DNA from: Spartobacteria bacterium
GTDB lineage: Bacteria; Verrucomicrobiota; Verrucomicrobiia; Chthoniobacterales; Chthoniobacteraceae
Direction: 5' to 3'
NCBI GenBank assembly: GCA_021324395.1
Contig: JAJPJG010000057.1
Location: 26,053-90,052 of the forward strand
Length of the DNA stretch: 64,000 bases
The notes under the pieces are model-generated. The model was given only the letters and a program-made list of their open reading frames with translations, made no database searches and was not told where the DNA came from. Shown piece by piece: positions 36,020 through 46,754 of this stretch (within the stretch, counting starts at the first letter, position 1; each line of letters starts with the position of its first letter). The position numbers and the translations under genes are program-made.

Positions 36020-36412
36020 ATGCGGAAGACTCGCATTTTGATAGTTGACGACGATCCAAACCTCTCGCGGCTGGCTGGCATGGTTTTGGAGCGAACGAAC
36101 CTGTATGAAATCCGGATTGAAAACCAATCGACGTGCGCGATGGCGACTGCGCGTCAGTTTCGGCCGGAAATCGTTTTACTCGACGTCGATATGCCGGTGA
36201 AAAGCGGCGGCGACATCGCGCGTGAGCTGCGCGGCGACGCGGAGCTTTTTCAGACGCCGATCATTTTTCTCACTGCACTTGTCTCCAAAAATGAAGCGGG
36301 TCAGCGCGAACTGGTGAGCGGCGGCTCGCGATTTTTGGCAAAACCGGTGGAGCCGTCCGTTTTAATCGAATGCGTCGGGAAGCTGGCGCGCGAAATGATC
36401 GCAGCTGGATAG
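36020..36412 (+). CDS. Single-domain response regulator
   Basis: 130 residues, receiver only: TRILIVDDDPNLSRLAGMVL, phospho-Asp in VLLDVDMPVKSGGD, Thr in IIFLTALVS and Lys in FLAKPVEP. There is no DNA-binding domain. It has a ribosome-binding AAAGG just before the ATG. The hybrid kinase gene follows after 45 bases on the same strand, so they probably form a relay pair. Confidence 0.88.
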   Translation: MRKTRILIVDDDPNLSRLAGMVLERTNLYEIRIENQSTCAMATARQFRPEIVLLDVDMPVKSGGDIARELRGDAELFQTPIIFLTALVSKNEAGQRELVSGGSRFLAKPVEPSVLIECVGKLAREMIAAG

Positions 36413-36457
36413 GCGACCGGGATTGCTCATGCAAATGCGGAAACCAACAGCATTGTC

Positions 36458-38080
36458 ATGACGGAGATTTCGCTCAAACAAGCACACATCCTTATCGTCG
36501 ACGACGAGGTCGGGAACACGTGTCTGATGACGAATGTGCTCAACCGGCTCGGCTTCACGAATGTTAAAAGCCTGACCGATCCGACGCTGGTTTTTCGAAG
36601 CATCGAGAGCTTTCAGCCCGATCTACTGCTGCTTGATTTGAACATGCCGCGCATCAATGGCTTTCAAGTCATGGAGCAGCTTCGCAAACAGATTCCTGCC
36701 GAGGACGCATTTCCGATCCTTGTTTTGAGCGGCGACGCCACGATGATTAACAAGCGGAAAGCGCTCGCTTCCGGCGCGACGGACATTCTTTCGAAGCCGT
36801 TCGATCCTTCGGAAATCATGGTGCGCATTCGCAATCTGCTATCGGCGCGTTTTCTTCACATTGAAATCCAGGAGCAAAATCAAATGCTGGAACAGCGTGT
36901 CGCGGAGCGCACCGTCGCACTGGAAGAAGCGCTGGCCGATTTGAAATCCGCACAGCGCCAGATGCTGCAGCAGGAGCGGCTGCATGCGTTTGCGCAGATG
37001 GCCGGCGGCGTGGTGCACGACTTCAGCAACGCGCTCATGTCGGTTATCGGCTACAGCGACATTCTCATCCAGAATCCGGCGATGCTCGACGACAAGGAAA
37101 CGGTAACCGAGTTTCTGCGCACGATGAACACAGCCGGCCGTGATGCATCGCAAGTCATCAGCCGATTGCGCGATTTTTACCGGCCGCGCGATGAAGGCGA
37201 TTTATTCGAGCCAACTGATCTCAACGAAATCGTGGAGCAAGTCATTCCGCTCACGCAGCCGAGATGGAAAGATCTCGCGCTCGAACAAGGTCGCACGATC
37301 GAGCTTGCGATCGATTTGAAAAAGGTTCCGCCGATCAATGGCAATCCCGCGGAGATGCGCGAGGTGCTGACGAATTTAATTTTGAATTCCGTCGATGCGA
37401 TGCCGAACGGCGGAAAAATCACACTCCGCACGCAAAGGCGGGCCAGACACATTGTCATCGAAGTCGCCGACACCGGCTGCGGCATGAGCGCGGAAGTGCG
37501 CGCGCGCTGTCTGGATCCATTCTTTTCCACAAAAGGGGACAAAGGCACCGGACTCGGTCTTTCCATGGTGCATGGCATCGTTAAACGACATGATGGCACG
37601 CTGGAAATCGATACCCAGCCGGGCCACGGCACGACGTTCCGCATGATCTTTCCGAGCCTCGTGCCGACGATTGAAGTCGAAGCAAACCGGCACGTGAAAT
37701 GCGATCGCGCGTTGCGCGTGCTCGTTGTCGATAACGAGGAAGTCTCGCGCAACGTGCTCGCGAAATATCTCACCGCCGTCGGGCACGAAGTTGCGCTCGC
37801 GGAAAGCGGCGAACAGGCGCTCGAGATTTTGCAGACGCACGAATTCGATTTGCTCGTGACCGACCAGGGCATGCCGGGAATGAGCGGCGTTCAACTCGCA
37901 GAGCATGTCCACGAAAAACTGCCCGATCAGCCGGTGATCCTCGTCAGCGGATTTACTAATCCAGACGTGGTGACCAGCGCGAAATTGGCAGGGGTTGATT
38001 GTTTATTAAACAAGCCGCTCGGAGCCTCGGAGCTTCTCCGCGCGATTGCGACGGTCATGAAGCAACCGCTCGCCGTTTGA
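36458..38080 (+). CDS. Soluble hybrid histidine kinase: REC-HisKA-HATPase-REC
   Basis: 540 residues. N-terminal receiver (HILIVDDEVGNT; LLLLDLNMPRINGFQ; ILSKPFDP, residues ~8-125), then a coiled coil (LEQRVAERTVALEEALADL). The kinase core has phospho-His in GGVVHDFSNALMSVIGYSD, and the HATPase has LTNLILNSVDAMPNGG, DTGCGM and GTGLGLSMVHG. A C-terminal receiver has LRVLVVDNEEVSRNVL and LLVTDQGMPGMSG. The second receiver carries Asn in place of one acidic residue (VVDNEE). The gene converges on ureD with no gap, so its position next to urease need not mean functional linkage. Confidence 0.9.
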   Translation: MTEISLKQAHILIVDDEVGNTCLMTNVLNRLGFTNVKSLTDPTLVFRSIESFQPDLLLLDLNMPRINGFQVMEQLRKQIPAEDAFPILVLSGDATMINKRKALASGATDILSKPFDPSEIMVRIRNLLSARFLHIEIQEQNQMLEQRVAERTVALEEALADLKSAQRQMLQQERLHAFAQMAGGVVHDFSNALMSVIGYSDILIQNPAMLDDKETVTEFLRTMNTAGRDASQVISRLRDFYRPRDEGDLFEPTDLNEIVEQVIPLTQPRWKDLALEQGRTIELAIDLKKVPPINGNPAEMREVLTNLILNSVDAMPNGGKITLRTQRRARHIVIEVADTGCGMSAEVRARCLDPFFSTKGDKGTGLGLSMVHGIVKRHDGTLEIDTQPGHGTTFRMIFPSLVPTIEVEANRHVKCDRALRVLVVDNEEVSRNVLAKYLTAVGHEVALAESGEQALEILQTHEFDLLVTDQGMPGMSGVQLAEHVHEKLPDQPVILVSGFTNPDVVTSAKLAGVDCLLNKPLGASELLRAIATVMKQPLAV

Positions 38081-38911
38081 TCAAAAGCGCCGGGGCAACA
38101 CATCGCCGCGTTGCATCGCTGCGCGCAACGTAGTGCGAATGCCGGTCGCCGCCGACATGAGCGCGACGCTATCTCGCGCGATTGTTTTCACGACCCAGCC
38201 GGTTTCACACAGTCTACTGATGCCGATCCACGCGTTGTCGCAGTGCAATCCGGCAATGTCGCTCCAACATTTCGCGTTGCTCGGGATGTTGCTGAAGACA
38301 AATGCGGTCGCTGTGTAGGCTGCTCCAAAATGTTTCCGCAGTGCGCGCAGACTCTCCGTCTCGGGCGTGATCGTGTAGCGCTCGCGCGCAACGCAGACGG
38401 AATCGCACGTGATTTGAGTCAGCCAGTCGAGCCGCGCGAACTCGAATACTTCACCCGAAGCGACGCGGCCCGGGGCGATCATTTCGAAAAACAAAAGCTC
38501 TGCGTCGCGCTCAAGCGTTATCTTTGTCGTCTGCCGAAATCGCGCGCCGCGCTGCGGAATCATCAAGTGCGGCCACACGTCGAGGCACGCACCGCTTTCG
38601 ACATAAAACTCCTGCTCGCTCGCCGCGTCGCCACTGATCATGCGATGAATGCGATTCGCGCTCGGTGCCGTCAGCACAAGCTCCGCGCCCGCATTCACAC
38701 GCACATCGCAGCGGATGCGATCACCGGAAAAAAGCCCCGCTGTGGAGTTGATCACATTGACCACGAGCGCGCGCTCCTCGCGATACGGTTTGCTGATGTG
38801 AAACGGCGCGCAGAATGACTGCCGGACCAATGTGCTCTCGCCGGCGTCATCGAGTCCGCACATTAAATCGAGATGGCCGTTCACACGAAAAGCACTTCGC
38901 GCCGCAGCCAT
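38081..38911 (-). CDS. ureD: Urease accessory protein UreD
   Basis: 276 residues. The UreD pattern is [15 protein letters not shown] near the start and [20 protein letters not shown] then [12 protein letters not shown] in the middle. UreD forms a platform with UreF and UreG on apo-urease for nickel insertion. It is the last gene of the ureABCEFGD cluster and its start overlaps the 3' end of ureG by 31 bases. An internal ATG (residue 17) would shorten the overlap. Confidence 0.9.
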   Translation of the reverse strand: MAAARSAFRVNGHLDLMCGLDDAGESTLVRQSFCAPFHISKPYREERALVVNVINSTAGLFSGDRIRCDVRVNAGAELVLTAPSANRIHRMISGDAASEQEFYVESGACLDVWPHLMIPQRGARFRQTTKITLERDAELLFFEMIAPGRVASGEVFEFARLDWLTQITCDSVCVARERYTITPETESLRALRKHFGAAYTATAFVFSNIPSNAKCWSDIAGLHCDNAWIGISRLCETGWVVKTIARDSVALMSAATGIRTTLRAAMQRGDVLPRRF

Positions 38912-39483
38912 GCGAGGATCGCGTCCTTCCCGCGCTCGCTTTTTAAATCCGCAAACAAAAATGGCCGCTCGCCGCGCATCATTTTTGCGTCCCGCTCCAT
39001 CACTGCGAGATCGGCACCGACGTAAGGCGCGAGCTCGGTTTTATTGATGATGAGCAAGTCGCTGTTGCGAATCGCCGGCCCGCCTTTGCGCGGAATTTTG
39101 TCCCCTTCCGCGACGTCAATCACATAGATGAACGACTCGACGAGCTCGGGCGAAAATGTCGCCGACAAGTTATCGCCGCCGCTCTCGATGAAAATCACCT
39201 GCAAATCCACGTGCCGTCTCCTCAACTCCACGACCGCTGCGAGATTCATGCTGGTGTCATCGCGAATCGCAGTGTGCGGGCACCCACCGGTCTCGACACC
39301 GATCACGCGGTCCGCCGGCAGCGCCTCATTGCGCACGAGAAACTCCGCGTCCTCGCGCGTATAAATATCGTTCGTCACCACAGCGATGGACAACTCCGCG
39401 CGCAGCCACTGGCAAAACCGCAGCACGAGCATTGTTTTTCCGGAGCCGACTGGTCCGCCGATGCCGATGCGAATCGTTTTCAT
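38881..39483 (-). CDS. ureG: Urease accessory GTPase UreG
   Basis: 200 residues from the ATG at 39483, where the typical start [17 protein letters not shown] with its P-loop appears. The longer open frame upstream lies in ureF. The nickel-binding CPH motif is in [21 protein letters not shown] is switch-like, and [14 protein letters not shown] is the G4 motif. UreG hydrolyses GTP to deliver Ni2+ to urease. Four-base overlap (ATGA) with ureF. Confidence 0.95.
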   Translation of the reverse strand: MKTIRIGIGGPVGSGKTMLVLRFCQWLRAELSIAVVTNDIYTREDAEFLVRNEALPADRVIGVETGGCPHTAIRDDTSMNLAAVVELRRRHVDLQVIFIESGGDNLSATFSPELVESFIYVIDVAEGDKIPRKGGPAIRNSDLLIINKTELAPYVGADLAVMERDAKMMRGERPFLFADLKSERGKDAILAWLRREVLFV

Positions 39484-40205
39484 GAAATAAAGAGCCGCTC
39501 GAATGCGCGCTCGTGGCGCATGGCGGCGATCTCGATCATCGGATTGAACCAGCCTACGTCTTCGCGCACGACGCGCAATGAATGACCGATAGCTTCCGTC
39601 GCGCAGCATAAACATTCGCTCAACACGCGCTGGCAGCCTTCCTGCCCAATGCGGATGAGCTTCAGTGCGGCGCTGCAAAATGCGGCGAGTGTTTGGTAAA
39701 AGTAAGTCGCGAGCGCGGCATCCATCGGTGTCTTTGAAAACTGGAGTCCACAAATCGTGAGCTGGTGCCCTCGCGCTTCGTGCGCGTCGATGCGGCTTTC
39801 GAACTGCGCGAGCAGCGGCGATGGTGCGATCTGCAAAAGCATTTTCAGCCGGCGCGTGCCGAGGCTGATGCTCGCCTCACGCAGTTCGCGGCAGATTTTC
39901 CACGCGTGAATTTCCCGATCGATCGCGCACAATTCATCGAGGTCTTCGCGCTCTGCCGCCTCGTATGCGAAGCGCAGATACGGCAGCTCGTGATTCGCGA
40001 GCGCGGGGATGATTTGCATTTTTAGAAAATCCGAAAGCCCCGTTTCATCGCCGACGATCTCCAGCCGAACGAGTTCCTCGAGCCCGAGCGAATGCGCGTA
40101 AGCGCCGGTCGGAAAAAGCGGATCGCTGGTCTGCAAAACGAACGTTAGCCATGCAGACGGATTGCGGAAAGATTCCGCGTCCGCCGCGTCAATGCTCGTA
40201 TCCAT
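39480..40205 (-). CDS. ureF: Urease accessory protein UreF
   Basis: 241 residues from the ATG at 40205. The family pattern is [20 protein letters not shown] near residue 28, then an all-helical protein with [20 protein letters not shown] near the end. UreF recruits UreG to the UreD-urease complex. It overlaps ureE by 17 bases and ureG by four, consistent with translational coupling. Confidence 0.93.
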   Translation of the reverse strand: MDTSIDAADAESFRNPSAWLTFVLQTSDPLFPTGAYAHSLGLEELVRLEIVGDETGLSDFLKMQIIPALANHELPYLRFAYEAAEREDLDELCAIDREIHAWKICRELREASISLGTRRLKMLLQIAPSPLLAQFESRIDAHEARGHQLTICGLQFSKTPMDAALATYFYQTLAAFCSAALKLIRIGQEGCQRVLSECLCCATEAIGHSLRVVREDVGWFNPMIEIAAMRHERAFERLFIS

Positions 40206-40629
40206 GCGAATGAGCGCCGCGCAGCGGATTGAAAACTTGCGTCGCAGGCGTGAACGCGATGTGCTCGCGAGCGAAGAGCTGTCGCAACGCCGGATCATCC
40301 GCGACGACGAGAATCTCTCCACGAAAACCGATCAGGCAATGCAGGTTGCCGATCTTCCACGCAATCTCCGCGCCTTTTCGCAAACCGCAATCGACGATCC
40401 GCAGCTCCAGCACCGGCTCGGGTGTTTGCGCGATGAGATAACGATGCTCCTCGGTTTCAAAAAACGCCGTGCCGTCGCTCAGCGGTTCAGCGAGATCGAA
40501 TCCAAACTCGCGGCCATCGTTGGCGACACCCCGCCATCGGCACTTCGCGAGCGTCTGGCGATCGACGTGCAGCAGAATTTCGCCAAAACCCGGCCTGTTT
40601 TTACTGAGTCCTTCGCGGATGATTTCCAC
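40189..40629 (-). CDS. ureE: Urease nickel metallochaperone UreE
   Basis: 146 residues: N-terminal UreE domain (LHVDRQTLAKCRWRGVANDG, EFGFDLAEPLSDGTAF) and C-terminal metal-binding domain (WKIGNLHCLIGF). A short C-terminal His motif GAHSHGYEH stands in place of the long poly-His tail of Klebsiella UreE. It supplies Ni2+ to UreG. The gene starts one base after the ureC stop. Confidence 0.92.
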   Translation of the reverse strand: MEIIREGLSKNRPGFGEILLHVDRQTLAKCRWRGVANDGREFGFDLAEPLSDGTAFFETEEHRYLIAQTPEPVLELRIVDCGLRKGAEIAWKIGNLHCLIGFRGEILVVADDPALRQLFAREHIAFTPATQVFNPLRGAHSHGYEH

Positions 40630-40630
40630 G

Positions 40631-42346
40631 CTAGAAAAGAAAGTAACGCTGCGCGAGCGGCAGCAATGTGGCCGGCTCGCAGGTGAGGATGCGGCCGTCG
40701 GCTTTGACGGTGTAAGTCTCGGGATCGACCTCCATTTTCGGCATCGCGTCGTTCCAGAGCAGATCTTTTTTCGAAATGTTGCGCGTGTTTTTTACGGCGA
40801 CGAGCCGCTTCGAAGTGCCGAGTTTTTTTGCTGCGTCCATTCCGGCGCCGCTGACAAACGTCACGCTCGTCGAAAATTTAGCGCGGCCGTGCGCGGCAAA
40901 TTGCGGACGATAAAATGTCGGCTGCGGCGTCGGTATGCTCGCGTTCGGGTCGCCCATGTTCGCATTCGCGATGAGGCCGCCTTTTAAAATCACTTCAGGT
41001 TTGACGCCGAAAAACGCGGGCTTCCAAACGACGAGATCGGCGAGTTTGCCGACTTCTATCGAGCCGACTTCGTGCGCGATGCCGTGCGTGATTGCGGGAT
41101 TGATCGTGTATTTCGCGATGTAACGCAGGGCGCGAAAGTTGTCGGAAGCCGCATGGACAGACGATTCCAGCGCACCGAATTGCGTTTTCATTTTGTGCGC
41201 GGTCTGCCATGTGCGCGTGATGACTTCGCCGACGCGGCCCATCGCTTGCGAGTCGCTCGACATCATCGAAAACGCGCCGAGATCGTGCAGCAAATCCTCC
41301 GCGGCGATCGTCTCCGGCCGGATGCGCGACTCGGCGAACGCGACGTCTTCGGGAATTTTCGAATCGAGATGATGGCAGACCATGAGCATGTCGAGATGCT
41401 CGTCGATCGTGTTTACGGTGAAAGGCCGCGTCGGATTTGTCGACGACGGCAGCACGTTTGCTTCGCCGCAAACTTTGATGATGTCCGGCGCGTGTCCGCC
41501 GCCAGCGCCTTCGCTGTGATACGTGTGAATCGTGCGGCCTTTGAACGCGCGGATCGTGTCCTCGACGAAGCCGCTTTCGTTCAGCGTGTCGGTGTGAATC
41601 GCGACCTGCACGTCCAATTCGTCGGCGACATCGAGGCACGTCGAAATCGCCGCGGGCGTCGTGCCCCAGTCTTCGTGTAATTTCAAACCGATCGCGCCGG
41701 CGAGGATTTGCTCGCGCAGCGGCTCGTGGGTGGAGCAGTTGCCTTTGCCGAGAAAGCCGAGGTTCATCGGGTATTCGTCCGCGGCCTCGAGCATTCGCGC
41801 GATGTTCCAAATGCCGGGCGTGCAAGTCGTCGCATACGTGCCGTGCGCCGGGCCGGTGCCGCCGCCGATCATTGTGGTGATGCCGCTCGCGAGCGCGTGC
41901 TCGATTTGTTGCGGACAAATGAAATGGATGTGGGTGTCGATTCCGCCGGCGGTGACGATGCAGCCTTCGCCCGCGATGACTTCCGTCGCCGCGCCGATCG
42001 TCATCGTGATGCCGTTTTGAATCAGCGGATTTCCCGCGTGGCCGATGCCGACGATGCGTCCGTGCTTCACGCCGATGTCGGCTTTGATCACGCCTTGCAC
42101 CGCGTCTAAAATCAGCGCGTTCGTAATGACGAGATCGAGCGACTCCGCATCGCGCGCCGTCGGCGACTGCCCCATACCGTCGCGAATCACTTTGCCGCCG
42201 CCGAATTTCACTTCGTTTCCGTAGCCACCGTTTTCCGCGATGAGATCGCGCTCGACTTCGATGAAAAGCTCGGTGTCCGCGAGCCGCACACGATCACCGA
42301 CGGTCGGCCCGAACATCTCGGCATATTGCCGTCGCGTCATTCTCAT
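40631..42346 (-). CDS. ureC: Urease subunit alpha
   Basis: 571 residues, standard length. The nickel ligands are in [14 protein letters not shown] (H139, H141). The carbamylated lysine is in [13 protein letters not shown] (about K222, H224), and the mobile-flap Cys/His is in [12 protein letters not shown]. All catalytic residues appear intact. It hydrolyses urea to ammonia and carbamate in the cytosol. It overlaps ureB by four bases. It is the centre of the ureABCEFGD operon downstream of the nickel transporter gene. Confidence 0.98.
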   Translation of the reverse strand: MRMTRRQYAEMFGPTVGDRVRLADTELFIEVERDLIAENGGYGNEVKFGGGKVIRDGMGQSPTARDAESLDLVITNALILDAVQGVIKADIGVKHGRIVGIGHAGNPLIQNGITMTIGAATEVIAGEGCIVTAGGIDTHIHFICPQQIEHALASGITTMIGGGTGPAHGTYATTCTPGIWNIARMLEAADEYPMNLGFLGKGNCSTHEPLREQILAGAIGLKLHEDWGTTPAAISTCLDVADELDVQVAIHTDTLNESGFVEDTIRAFKGRTIHTYHSEGAGGGHAPDIIKVCGEANVLPSSTNPTRPFTVNTIDEHLDMLMVCHHLDSKIPEDVAFAESRIRPETIAAEDLLHDLGAFSMMSSDSQAMGRVGEVITRTWQTAHKMKTQFGALESSVHAASDNFRALRYIAKYTINPAITHGIAHEVGSIEVGKLADLVVWKPAFFGVKPEVILKGGLIANANMGDPNASIPTPQPTFYRPQFAAHGRAKFSTSVTFVSGAGMDAAKKLGTSKRLVAVKNTRNISKKDLLWNDAMPKMEVDPETYTVKADGRILTCEPATLLPLAQRYFLF

Positions 42347-42651
42347 AATTTTCCGTCCACTTTGTTGTTGAGCCCGTAAACTTCGCGTGCGCCGGCGAGC
42401 GCGACGATTTCAACTTCCTTCGTGTCGCCGGGTTCGAAACGCACAGCCGTTCCGGCGGGAATGTTCAGACGAAATCCGCGCGCGGCAACGCGATCAAAAT
42501 GCAGCGCAGTATTCGTTTCAAAAAAATGAAAATGGCTGCCGACTTGAATCGGGCGATCGCCGGTATTCGAAACGCGTAGCGATTTTGTCTCGAGATTGGC
42601 GTTCGCGCTGAGTTCGGTCGCGTTGGGCACTATTATTTCTCCGGGAATCAT
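42343..42651 (-). CDS. ureB: Urease subunit beta
   Basis: 102 residues starting [20 protein letters not shown], with the family core [20 protein letters not shown] and [15 protein letters not shown]. It is a separate gene, not fused with ureA. ATGA overlaps link it to both ureA and ureC. Confidence 0.97.
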   Translation of the reverse strand: MIPGEIIVPNATELSANANLETKSLRVSNTGDRPIQVGSHFHFFETNTALHFDRVAARGFRLNIPAGTAVRFEPGDTKEVEIVALAGAREVYGLNNKVDGKL

Positions 42652-42950
42652 CGGATCGGATTGTGAACGGTGACGAGTTTCGTGCCGTCGGGAAATGTGG
42701 CCTCGGCCTGCACTTCGTGAATCATCTCAGCGACGCCTTCCATCACGTCGGATTTTTTTAAAATCGTTGTGCCGTAGCTCATCAACTCCGCGACTGATTT
42801 TCCATCGCGCGCACCCTCGAAAATTTCGTAGGTGATGATCGCAATCGACTCGGGGTAATTTAGCTTCAATCCGCGCGCCTGCCGTCGCCGCGCGAGATCC
42901 GCGGCGGTGACGACGAGCAATTTTTCCTGTTCGCGTGGGCTGAGGTGCAT
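42648..42950 (-). CDS. ureA: Urease subunit gamma
   Basis: 100 residues starting [20 protein letters not shown] with [20 protein letters not shown] and [20 protein letters not shown], the standard UreA pattern and length. It is first of the structural genes and follows the nickel-transporter stop by five bases. Confidence 0.97.
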   Translation of the reverse strand: MHLSPREQEKLLVVTAADLARRRQARGLKLNYPESIAIITYEIFEGARDGKSVAELMSYGTTILKKSDVMEGVAEMIHEVQAEATFPDGTKLVTVHNPIR

Positions 42951-42955
42951 TTTTT

Positions 42956-43624
42956 TTAAAAACTAAAACCGACGAGCCATGCCGTGCCGACAAAAATCGC
43001 GACTGCGGAACACGCGAATAACATCCCTCGATACAATCGCGCGCCTCTTTTCGCGAAGCGCGTCGAGACTGAGCCGATGATCGCGGCGAACGCAATCATC
43101 GCCACCACGGTGCCGAGGCTGTAGCAGCCGAGATACGCGACGGCTTGCGCGTTTGACGGCAGCGCGAGCGCGGGGATGATCGCGAGAAAATGCGAACTGC
43201 CCGATAGCCCGTGTAGCGTGCCGATGCCGAACGCCGCGTGCGTGTGCACGTGCGGTTTTTCGTGAGCCGCATTCGGAGCGTGCATGTGAATGTGCGCGTG
43301 TTCCTTATCGCCGTGCTCGTGCTCGTGCGTATGGATTTGCAGCGCCTTGCGCAATGCCCAAATACCGATGCCTATCAGCAGCACGCCGACGAGCCGATCG
43401 CTCCAGCTTGAAATCAAATCGACGGGCAAAATGCCGCGCAGCAGCAGCGACAAAATGCCGACAAACACAACACCGGACGCGTGTCCCGCACCCCATCGCA
43501 ATCCGGCGATCCACGCGCGCTGCGGATATTTCGTGGCGAGCGGCGCGATCGCGGCAAGATGATCCGGGCCGGATAAAACGTGAATGAGGCCCGCAGCAAT
43601 GCCGGCGAAAAGCAGGATGATCAT
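42956..43624 (-). CDS. UreH/NiCoT-like nickel transporter with His-rich loop
   Basis: 222 residues with about six hydrophobic segments. The first carries [16 protein letters not shown] (HX4D-type metal motif of the NiCoT/UreH families). A cytosolic or periplasmic loop near residues 95-130 holds about 12 histidines, and [20 protein letters not shown] is a second metal motif. It probably imports Ni2+ for urease (and possibly for the Ni-type ureohydrolase upstream). It heads the urease operon with a five-base gap to ureA. Confidence 0.85.
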   Translation of the reverse strand: MIILLFAGIAAGLIHVLSGPDHLAAIAPLATKYPQRAWIAGLRWGAGHASGVVFVGILSLLLRGILPVDLISSWSDRLVGVLLIGIGIWALRKALQIHTHEHEHGDKEHAHIHMHAPNAAHEKPHVHTHAAFGIGTLHGLSGSSHFLAIIPALALPSNAQAVAYLGCYSLGTVVAMIAFAAIIGSVSTRFAKRGARLYRGMLFACSAVAIFVGTAWLVGFSF

Positions 43625-43691
43625 GTGTGATGAATGGTGGATGGTTTTTGTAGTTCGAGGAAACTTTTCTGAAAAATGGCGGTGAAATTTT

Positions 43692-44567
43692 TCACACGGA
43701 AATCTCTGCGAGCTCGGGCGCTGGCGTTTTGTTGAAGACCGCGTCGAAGCGCTCTTTTTGCCGCTTCGCGATCCATTGATTCACCTGCCACAAATCCGCG
43801 ACCGGCATGCCGGTGTAAGGCTGTGTGTGCAGATAACCATCCGGCCCGAACTCCGGCGTGAGGGTGCTGATTTCAAGCCCACGCGTTTTTTGGCTCAGCC
43901 AGATCAAATCCCACCAGCGCTCGTGCGCCGCGAGCGCGGCGGCGTATTCCGGCGCGGCGGGATCGGGCACTTGCGGGCCTTGATCGTAGCCGACGCGCGC
44001 GTGGATGTGATACGCGCGCTCGGCGCAGAGCGCGAGGATCTCCGGCTCGGTATCGATGAGCCGCTCGCACACGACGCACCAATGGCTGAAGTCGCACGTC
44101 AATTTCATCTGCGGCAACTGGCGTAAAATTTCGTGCGCAATCCACGGATTAAAAAGCGAGCGACTGCGATGCGTCTCGAAGCTGACGATGCGGCCATACT
44201 CTCGCGCGCATTCTTTCGCCGAGCCGAAAAAATCGACGCTCTCGGAAATACTCCACGCATCGCAGCCGGCGATCGCGTTAATCAAAACCGGCCCGCATCC
44301 TGCGACGCGTTCGACTTGCGCTCGGAAATCCTGCATGTGCTCGGCGATTGTCGCGTTACGCCGGGGAACGTAGCCGCCGCCCGTGCAAATTTCCTGGATG
44401 AAACCGAGTCCGTGATCGCGCAGCAACGCGCAACGCTCGCGACGCTCGCTTTCGTCTTCGCAAACGGGCGCTTCGATTCCGTCGAAACCGGCTTCCACGC
44501 ATTGCTGAATCGCTTCTAAAAACGTGCCGTTATGTCCCCAGAGCGGCTTAAAAATCTTCAGCTCCAT
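43692..44567 (-). CDS. TIM-barrel sugar-phosphate isomerase/epimerase-like protein
   Basis: 291 residues from the ATG at 44567. It belongs to the AP-endonuclease-2/xylose-isomerase-like barrel group. Likely metal ligands occur in IVSFETHRSR (Glu), LTCDFSHWC (Asp/His), YHIHARVGYDQGP (His) and EISTLTPEFGPDGY (Glu). The closest common annotation is hydroxypyruvate isomerase/sugar epimerase-like, but the reaction is unknown. It is the last gene of the operon that starts at 53333, four bases after the Rieske oxygenase stop. Its substrate is probably a product of that pathway. Confidence 0.8.
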   Translation of the reverse strand: MELKIFKPLWGHNGTFLEAIQQCVEAGFDGIEAPVCEDESERRERCALLRDHGLGFIQEICTGGGYVPRRNATIAEHMQDFRAQVERVAGCGPVLINAIAGCDAWSISESVDFFGSAKECAREYGRIVSFETHRSRSLFNPWIAHEILRQLPQMKLTCDFSHWCVVCERLIDTEPEILALCAERAYHIHARVGYDQGPQVPDPAAPEYAAALAAHERWWDLIWLSQKTRGLEISTLTPEFGPDGYLHTQPYTGMPVADLWQVNQWIAKRQKERFDAVFNKTPAPELAEISV

Positions 44568-44571
44568 TCGT

Positions 44572-45864
44572 TTAAACTTCAGTTGCCCAGATGCCGCGAA
44601 TCCGCGCTGCAATGTAACGATGAAAAAGCCAGATCGGCATTTCGAGATGACTCAACCGCCCTTCGCGCGAACTCGACGAACGCAAGCCGCGCTGCACGCC
44701 GGTGCAGACTTCCATATCCTCGATGTGAAATGCGTAAAGCACCTGCGCTTCACGCGCTCGCAATTCCTCGAAATCGGCTTGCGTGGCGACTTCCGGAGCG
44801 ACAAGCGTCGTGGTGAGCAGCTTCATGCGATCCGCGCCGAGCGGCTGCAGCCGATACCAAATGACACGATCCGGCGCCGTCGCGAGCAGGCAGTTCGGAT
44901 GAATCAAAAACAGGCCCCATTCCGTTTTTTGCGTTTCATTTAAACTGGCAATTGTCGGAAAACCGGATGACCAATCGCCGCCGCGTTCGCGCTCGCGCAA
45001 TTCCTCACGCAGCGAATCTTTGTAAGGCAGATGGGCGCGGACGTAGCGACGGTGCTCCGGTTCGGTCCACGTGTCGCGCGCCGGCATCATCGGCTGCAGC
45101 GTTTTATGATGGATGCCAAGGTGGTGATAGCTCTCCATGAAATTTTCTACGAGGACCTTCCAGTTGAATTCGCAGTCCCACTCGCGCGCGATCACGAGTT
45201 GCATTCCGGCCATTTTGTAAGCCGCAATATCGATTTCCATTTCGGTTAACTGCGGCGCGAGCGGCGGCGCATTTCCGTCGAGGTTTACAAAAACGAATCC
45301 CTGCCAAACCTCGCTGTGAAAAGCGCGCAGCGAAAATTCGTCGCGACAAAAACCGGCCGCTTCGTGCATTTCGGGCGACGCTTTCAGCTGCCCGTCGAGC
45401 TCGAAACTCCACGCGTGGTATGGGCACAAAAAAAAGCGTGTGTGGCCACACGCCGGCTTGTCGGAATTCGGCGCAACCGAGCCGTGGCCTTCGTATCCGT
45501 AACCTTCCGGCATAATGTCCATCGCGCGATGCGGGCAAACGCGCGACAGCACGCGCACGCTCTCGTCTTTTCCACGAATGATGACGAGCGGCTCATCAAG
45601 CAAATCGACATTTAAAAAATCGCCGGCATTTGGAATCTGCGAAATGTGCGCGACGCAAAGCCAGTCATTGCGAAACAGATTCGCAACTTCCCATTCGTAA
45701 AATTCTTCGCTGGTGTAAGCCTGCGCTGGAATCGTTTTCGCTCGTTCCAGCGGCAGATCCGCCGCTTCGCAAATGCCGCGCTGGATTTCCTCGATGGAAA
45801 TTTTTCCGCGCGGAAACAAAATCGGCGCGGATGTTTTTTGCTGGTCAACGGCAGCGCTGCTCAT
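44572..45864 (-). CDS. Rieske-type oxygenase alpha subunit
   Basis: 430 residues. The Rieske 2Fe-2S ligands are in VCPHRAMDI and LCPYHAWSFE, with a longer than usual insert of about 35 residues between. The mononuclear iron site is in VENFMESYHHLGIHHKTL (two His), with a later Asp. This architecture is shared by aromatic-ring dioxygenases and by N-demethylating enzymes of quaternary amines (GbcA, carnitine oxygenase, stachydrine demethylase). No reductase or beta subunit gene is adjacent. It overlaps the deacetylase-family gene by four bases. In this nitrogen operon N-demethylation is my preferred hypothesis. Confidence 0.87.
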   Translation of the reverse strand: MSSAAVDQQKTSAPILFPRGKISIEEIQRGICEAADLPLERAKTIPAQAYTSEEFYEWEVANLFRNDWLCVAHISQIPNAGDFLNVDLLDEPLVIIRGKDESVRVLSRVCPHRAMDIMPEGYGYEGHGSVAPNSDKPACGHTRFFLCPYHAWSFELDGQLKASPEMHEAAGFCRDEFSLRAFHSEVWQGFVFVNLDGNAPPLAPQLTEMEIDIAAYKMAGMQLVIAREWDCEFNWKVLVENFMESYHHLGIHHKTLQPMMPARDTWTEPEHRRYVRAHLPYKDSLREELRERERGGDWSSGFPTIASLNETQKTEWGLFLIHPNCLLATAPDRVIWYRLQPLGADRMKLLTTTLVAPEVATQADFEELRAREAQVLYAFHIEDMEVCTGVQRGLRSSSSREGRLSHLEMPIWLFHRYIAARIRGIWATEV

Positions 45865-46754
45865 GTCGGAACGAGTTGGTTCGAATTTAAAAAATCAAAG
45901 TCGATTTCGCGGCGCGCATCGGGATTCGCGCGAACGTAATCGGCTATCTCATGGCCGCGCGCGAACCACACCCCGCCGCGCTCGCGCATCGCGGCGACGA
46001 GCTCCTCGAGCAATCGCACGCGCGACGGACGCCCGCTCAGCCACGGGTGCAGTGTGAGCACGAAGCAGCAGCCGAAGTCGTGCATCGCATCAAATTCGCG
46101 CCACCAGAGATCGTAAACTTTCGCGCAATTTTCCGGCACGAATCCCCACGTCGGATCGGCGCTGAACGCGAACTGTTCCCAATCTTCGAGCATCCACTGC
46201 CCCGGGATTTCGACGAGACCGTTGTCGTGAAAATACGGCACGTCGTCGCCCATTTCGCTGGCGCAATATTCGACGCCGTGCTTTTGCAAAAGCGCGGGTG
46301 TCCATGGATTGATCTCAAACCATGGCGCACGAAAACCGCGCGGTTTTTCGCCGGTCAGATGAGTGAGAATGCCGATGCTTCGCACCAAAATTTCCTCCTC
46401 CGCGGCTTCGTCGAGATACGCGAGTTTCTCGTGCAAATAGCCGTGGAGTCCGATTTCATGCCCGTTCGCGACGATTGCCTCGATCATGTGCGGATGATTT
46501 TCCGCGATGTATGCCGGCACAAAAAAAGTCGCCGAAACTTCGAGATGCGCGAGCAATCCGAGCAATCGCGGCACGCCGATGCGCGGCCCATATTCGCATT
46601 GCGACATCAGGGTGCGGCGGCGCGCGAAAGCTGCGTCTTCGCTCAGCGCGGTCGTCTCGCCATCGACGTCAAAACACAACATCGCCGCGCAACGATTCCC
46701 CTCCGGCCACTGAAATCGCGGCTCGGGCATGAAGCGCGATTCACTCCACTTCAT
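45861..46754 (-). CDS. Polysaccharide-deacetylase family protein (HpPgdA/PuuE-like)
   Basis: 297 residues. The NodB-fold motifs are [10 protein letters not shown] (motif 1), [14 protein letters not shown] (metal HxxxH), [12 protein letters not shown] (motif 3) and [12 protein letters not shown] (motif 5). This set is typical of the HpPgdA/PuuE-like branch, which includes cofactor-independent allantoinases as well as peptidoglycan deacetylases. There is no signal peptide, so a cytosolic amide hydrolase is favoured. Its gene overlaps the ABC ATPase gene by 14 bases and the Rieske gene by four. That supports a role in catabolism of an imported N-compound. Confidence 0.83.
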   Translation of the reverse strand: MKWSESRFMPEPRFQWPEGNRCAAMLCFDVDGETTALSEDAAFARRRTLMSQCEYGPRIGVPRLLGLLAHLEVSATFFVPAYIAENHPHMIEAIVANGHEIGLHGYLHEKLAYLDEAAEEEILVRSIGILTHLTGEKPRGFRAPWFEINPWTPALLQKHGVEYCASEMGDDVPYFHDNGLVEIPGQWMLEDWEQFAFSADPTWGFVPENCAKVYDLWWREFDAMHDFGCCFVLTLHPWLSGRPSRVRLLEELVAAMRERGGVWFARGHEIADYVRANPDARREIDFDFLNSNQLVPT

